Part shown: in pieces, positions 62,596-64,000 of the stretch | How the letters are laid out: the number at the start of each line of letters is the position of its first letter | How positions within the stretch are numbered: position 1 is the first letter of the stretch | Source of the DNA: Arachidicoccus terrestris | GTDB lineage: Bacteria > Bacteroidota > Bacteroidia > Chitinophagales > Chitinophagaceae | Assembly (NCBI RefSeq): GCF_020042345.1 | Contig: NZ_CP083387.1 | Span: 4,154,001-4,218,000, forward strand | Direction of reading: 5' to 3' | Length of the DNA: 64,000 bases | Notes under the pieces: model-generated | What the model saw: the letters and a program-made list of their open reading frames with translations, nothing else | Told to the model about the DNA's origin: nothing | Databases searched by the model: none | Program-made: the position numbers and the translations under genes

Positions 62596-64000
62596 CTATA
62601 TTCTGTCCGGCTGGCTGCCATGCAGGCCTGCGGATTCCCAGTCTTCGCTCTTGGATGGAGACGAGAAAAGCCACAATCCCAGCCAGGTAAGTCCGCCATT
62701 AATAATAATCAGTTCCAGGCCGATTCTGAATTCGCCAAAAATATGTGCCTGGTTATAGTCGATCAACAGGCAGATCAGGGGAGCTGCAAAACAGATATAA
62801 GGTACAAACCCGTCCCGAACCTTTCTTTTTGTAAAGATACCAAAAGCAAATAAACCCAGCAAAGGTCCATAAGTATATGTGGCCATTTTCAAAATGACAC
62901 CGATCATGGAGTTGTCATTGATAACTTTAAAAACCAACACGAGGATCAGAAAACTGAAAGCGACCCATAAATGTACTTTCTTGCGGATAGATTGTTGTTT
63001 TGCCGTATCCCATTTATCCTGTCTTTTCATACCCAGGATATCGATACAGATCGAAGACGTTAGTGCGGTCATGGCACCATCGGCACTTGGAAATAAGGCG
63101 GAGATCAAGGCGATCAGAAATATAATACCAATTGCCGTGGGCATATGTTCCAGGGCAATGGTCGGAAATAACAGATCACCCGAGGCTGCGAGCTGTTCTC
63201 TTTCGCCATATAAATGGATCAGCCCTCCCATGTAAAGAAACAGTGTAATAACGATCAGGATAATAACCGAAAGTGTTACCATATTTTTCTGAGAATCCTT
63301 CAGATTGCTTACCGAAATGCTTTTCTGCATCATCTCCTGATCGATCCCTGTCATGGTAATCGTTATGAAAGCCCCGGCCAGTATCTGTTTGACAAAATAG
63401 TTTTTATCATTAAAATCCAGCCCGAATACCCGGGACAGCCCTTTGTCATGCATAGCTGTCAGGCTATCTGTTATATTCATATCCATATGGTAAAGCATAT
63501 AGATACTGCATATGATAAGCCCGGCCAGCATACAAGTAGTTTGCAGGGTATCAGTCCAGACGATGGTTTTAACACCACCTTCATATGTGTAAAGTATGAT
63601 CATGACCAGGATGATCAGGGTGGTAAACCAAAATGGGACATGCAGTTGATCCAAAATGATCTTTTGCAGGATAATGACCACAAGGTAGAGCCTGGCTGTT
63701 GCGCCCACCCATCTCGAGACGATAAAAAACAGAGAACCGGTTTTATAGGAAGCCATGCCCATCCGGGTACGAAGGTACCCGTATATGGAAGTGAGCTTTA
63801 AGCGATAGTAAAGCGGCAACAGTATAAAAGCAATAGCAATATAGCCAATTACATAGCCTAAGGTGATCTGGAGGTAACCGAAGGCATCATGGCCCACAGC
63901 ACCCGGCACACTGACAAATGTAACGCCGCTCAGTGAGGTGCCGATCATCCCGAACGCAACCAGCATCCAGTTACTGCTTCTGTTACCGATAAAAAAAGAG
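62596..64000 (-). CDS. Sodium:solute symporter (5' end outside window)
   Basis: Inner-membrane transporter of the SSS family, at least 467 residues visible, with the N-terminus cut by the right edge. Residues reading SFFIGNRSSNWMLVAFGMIG are in frame upstream of the internal ATG at 63966, so that ATG is not the start. SSS signature SGVTFVSVPG and membrane helices continue to the C-terminal LTWLGLWLFSS. Solute not predictable; bacterial members move sugars, proline or sialic acid with sodium. Confidence 0.88.
   Translation of the reverse strand, partial: SFFIGNRSSNWMLVAFGMIGTSLSGVTFVSVPGAVGHDAFGYLQITLGYVIGYIAIAFILLPLYYRLKLTSIYGYLRTRMGMASYKTGSLFFIVSRWVGATARLYLVVIILQKIILDQLHVPFWFTTLIILVMIILYTYEGGVKTIVWTDTLQTTCMLAGLIICSIYMLYHMDMNITDSLTAMHDKGLSRVFGLDFNDKNYFVKQILAGAFITITMTGIDQEMMQKSISVSNLKDSQKNMVTLSVIILIVITLFLYMGGLIHLYGEREQLAASGDLLFPTIALEHMPTAIGIIFLIALISALFPSADGAMTALTSSICIDILGMKRQDKWDTAKQQSIRKKVHLWVAFSFLILVLVFKVINDNSMIGVILKMATYTYGPLLGLFAFGIFTKRKVRDGFVPYICFAAPLICLLIDYNQAHIFGEFRIGLELIIINGGLTWLGLWLFSSPSKSEDWESAGLHGSQPDRI

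Overview
This 64 kb window is a piece of a Bacteroidota chromosome, most likely Chitinophagaceae. The evidence is a TonB receptor with an N-terminal carboxypeptidase-like domain, a DUF5683 gene beside parAB, short LeuA, RF3, MetZ and YpdA of Bacteroidota type, promoters of the TTTG-N19-TAnnTTTG kind, and starts that lack Shine-Dalgarno sequences. Genes are dense on both strands. I see no rRNA, tRNA, insertion sequence, prophage or CRISPR array, so this looks like core chromosome with a few accessory inserts.

Layout. 1-14 kb: class II aldolase (cut by the left edge), a VWA protein, an orphan oligopeptide-type ABC permease, then a minus-strand metal-uptake-like cluster (PepSY membrane protein, TonB receptor with a Cys-rich N-terminal domain, small Cys/His protein with no normal start codon), two unknown or surface proteins, an EamA exporter, PriA and an SGNH hydrolase. 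14-24 kb: MATE exporter, orphan MlaE permease, YpdA reductase, MaeB malic enzyme-PTA fusion, M20 amidohydrolase, and a minus-strand run deoC, SUI1-like gene, nadC, ROK kinase. 24-35 kb: a divergent Rpn-type nuclease, monooxygenase, AraC regulator, ABC-F, prfC, GH25 lysozyme, metZ, OsmC, thioredoxin and a large lineage-type unknown protein.

35.7-50.3 kb is the heart of the window, a branched-chain amino acid supercluster. The leu operon is leuA-leuC-leuD-methyltransferase-ABC ATPase-leuB, and it has a good promoter and a terminator. The ilv operon ilvD-ilvB-ilvN-DinB-like-ilvC is preceded by a classical attenuator: a 37-codon leader peptide with 14 Ile/Val/Leu in residues 8-25, a perfect 9-bp antiterminator and a 12-bp terminator with a U-run. 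The operon ends in a strong terminator, and ilvA follows as its own unit. Together these genes supply all enzymes from threonine and pyruvate to the 2-keto acids of Ile, Val and Leu; the final transaminase is not here. LeuA lacks the usual leucine-sensing domain, so control in this region may rest on attenuation plus the ACT domains of IlvN and IlvA.

50-64 kb: an acetyltransferase, RNase P RNA (rnpB, minus strand, with its own -7 box), a periplasmic thioredoxin-like protein, a membrane metallophosphoesterase, a UPF0173 hydrolase, the parA-parB-DUF5683-dapB block with a split parS-like palindrome upstream, a GlcD-type oxidase, a small outer-membrane protein, hpt, a LysM glucosaminidase, an O-methyltransferase and a sodium:solute symporter cut by the right edge.
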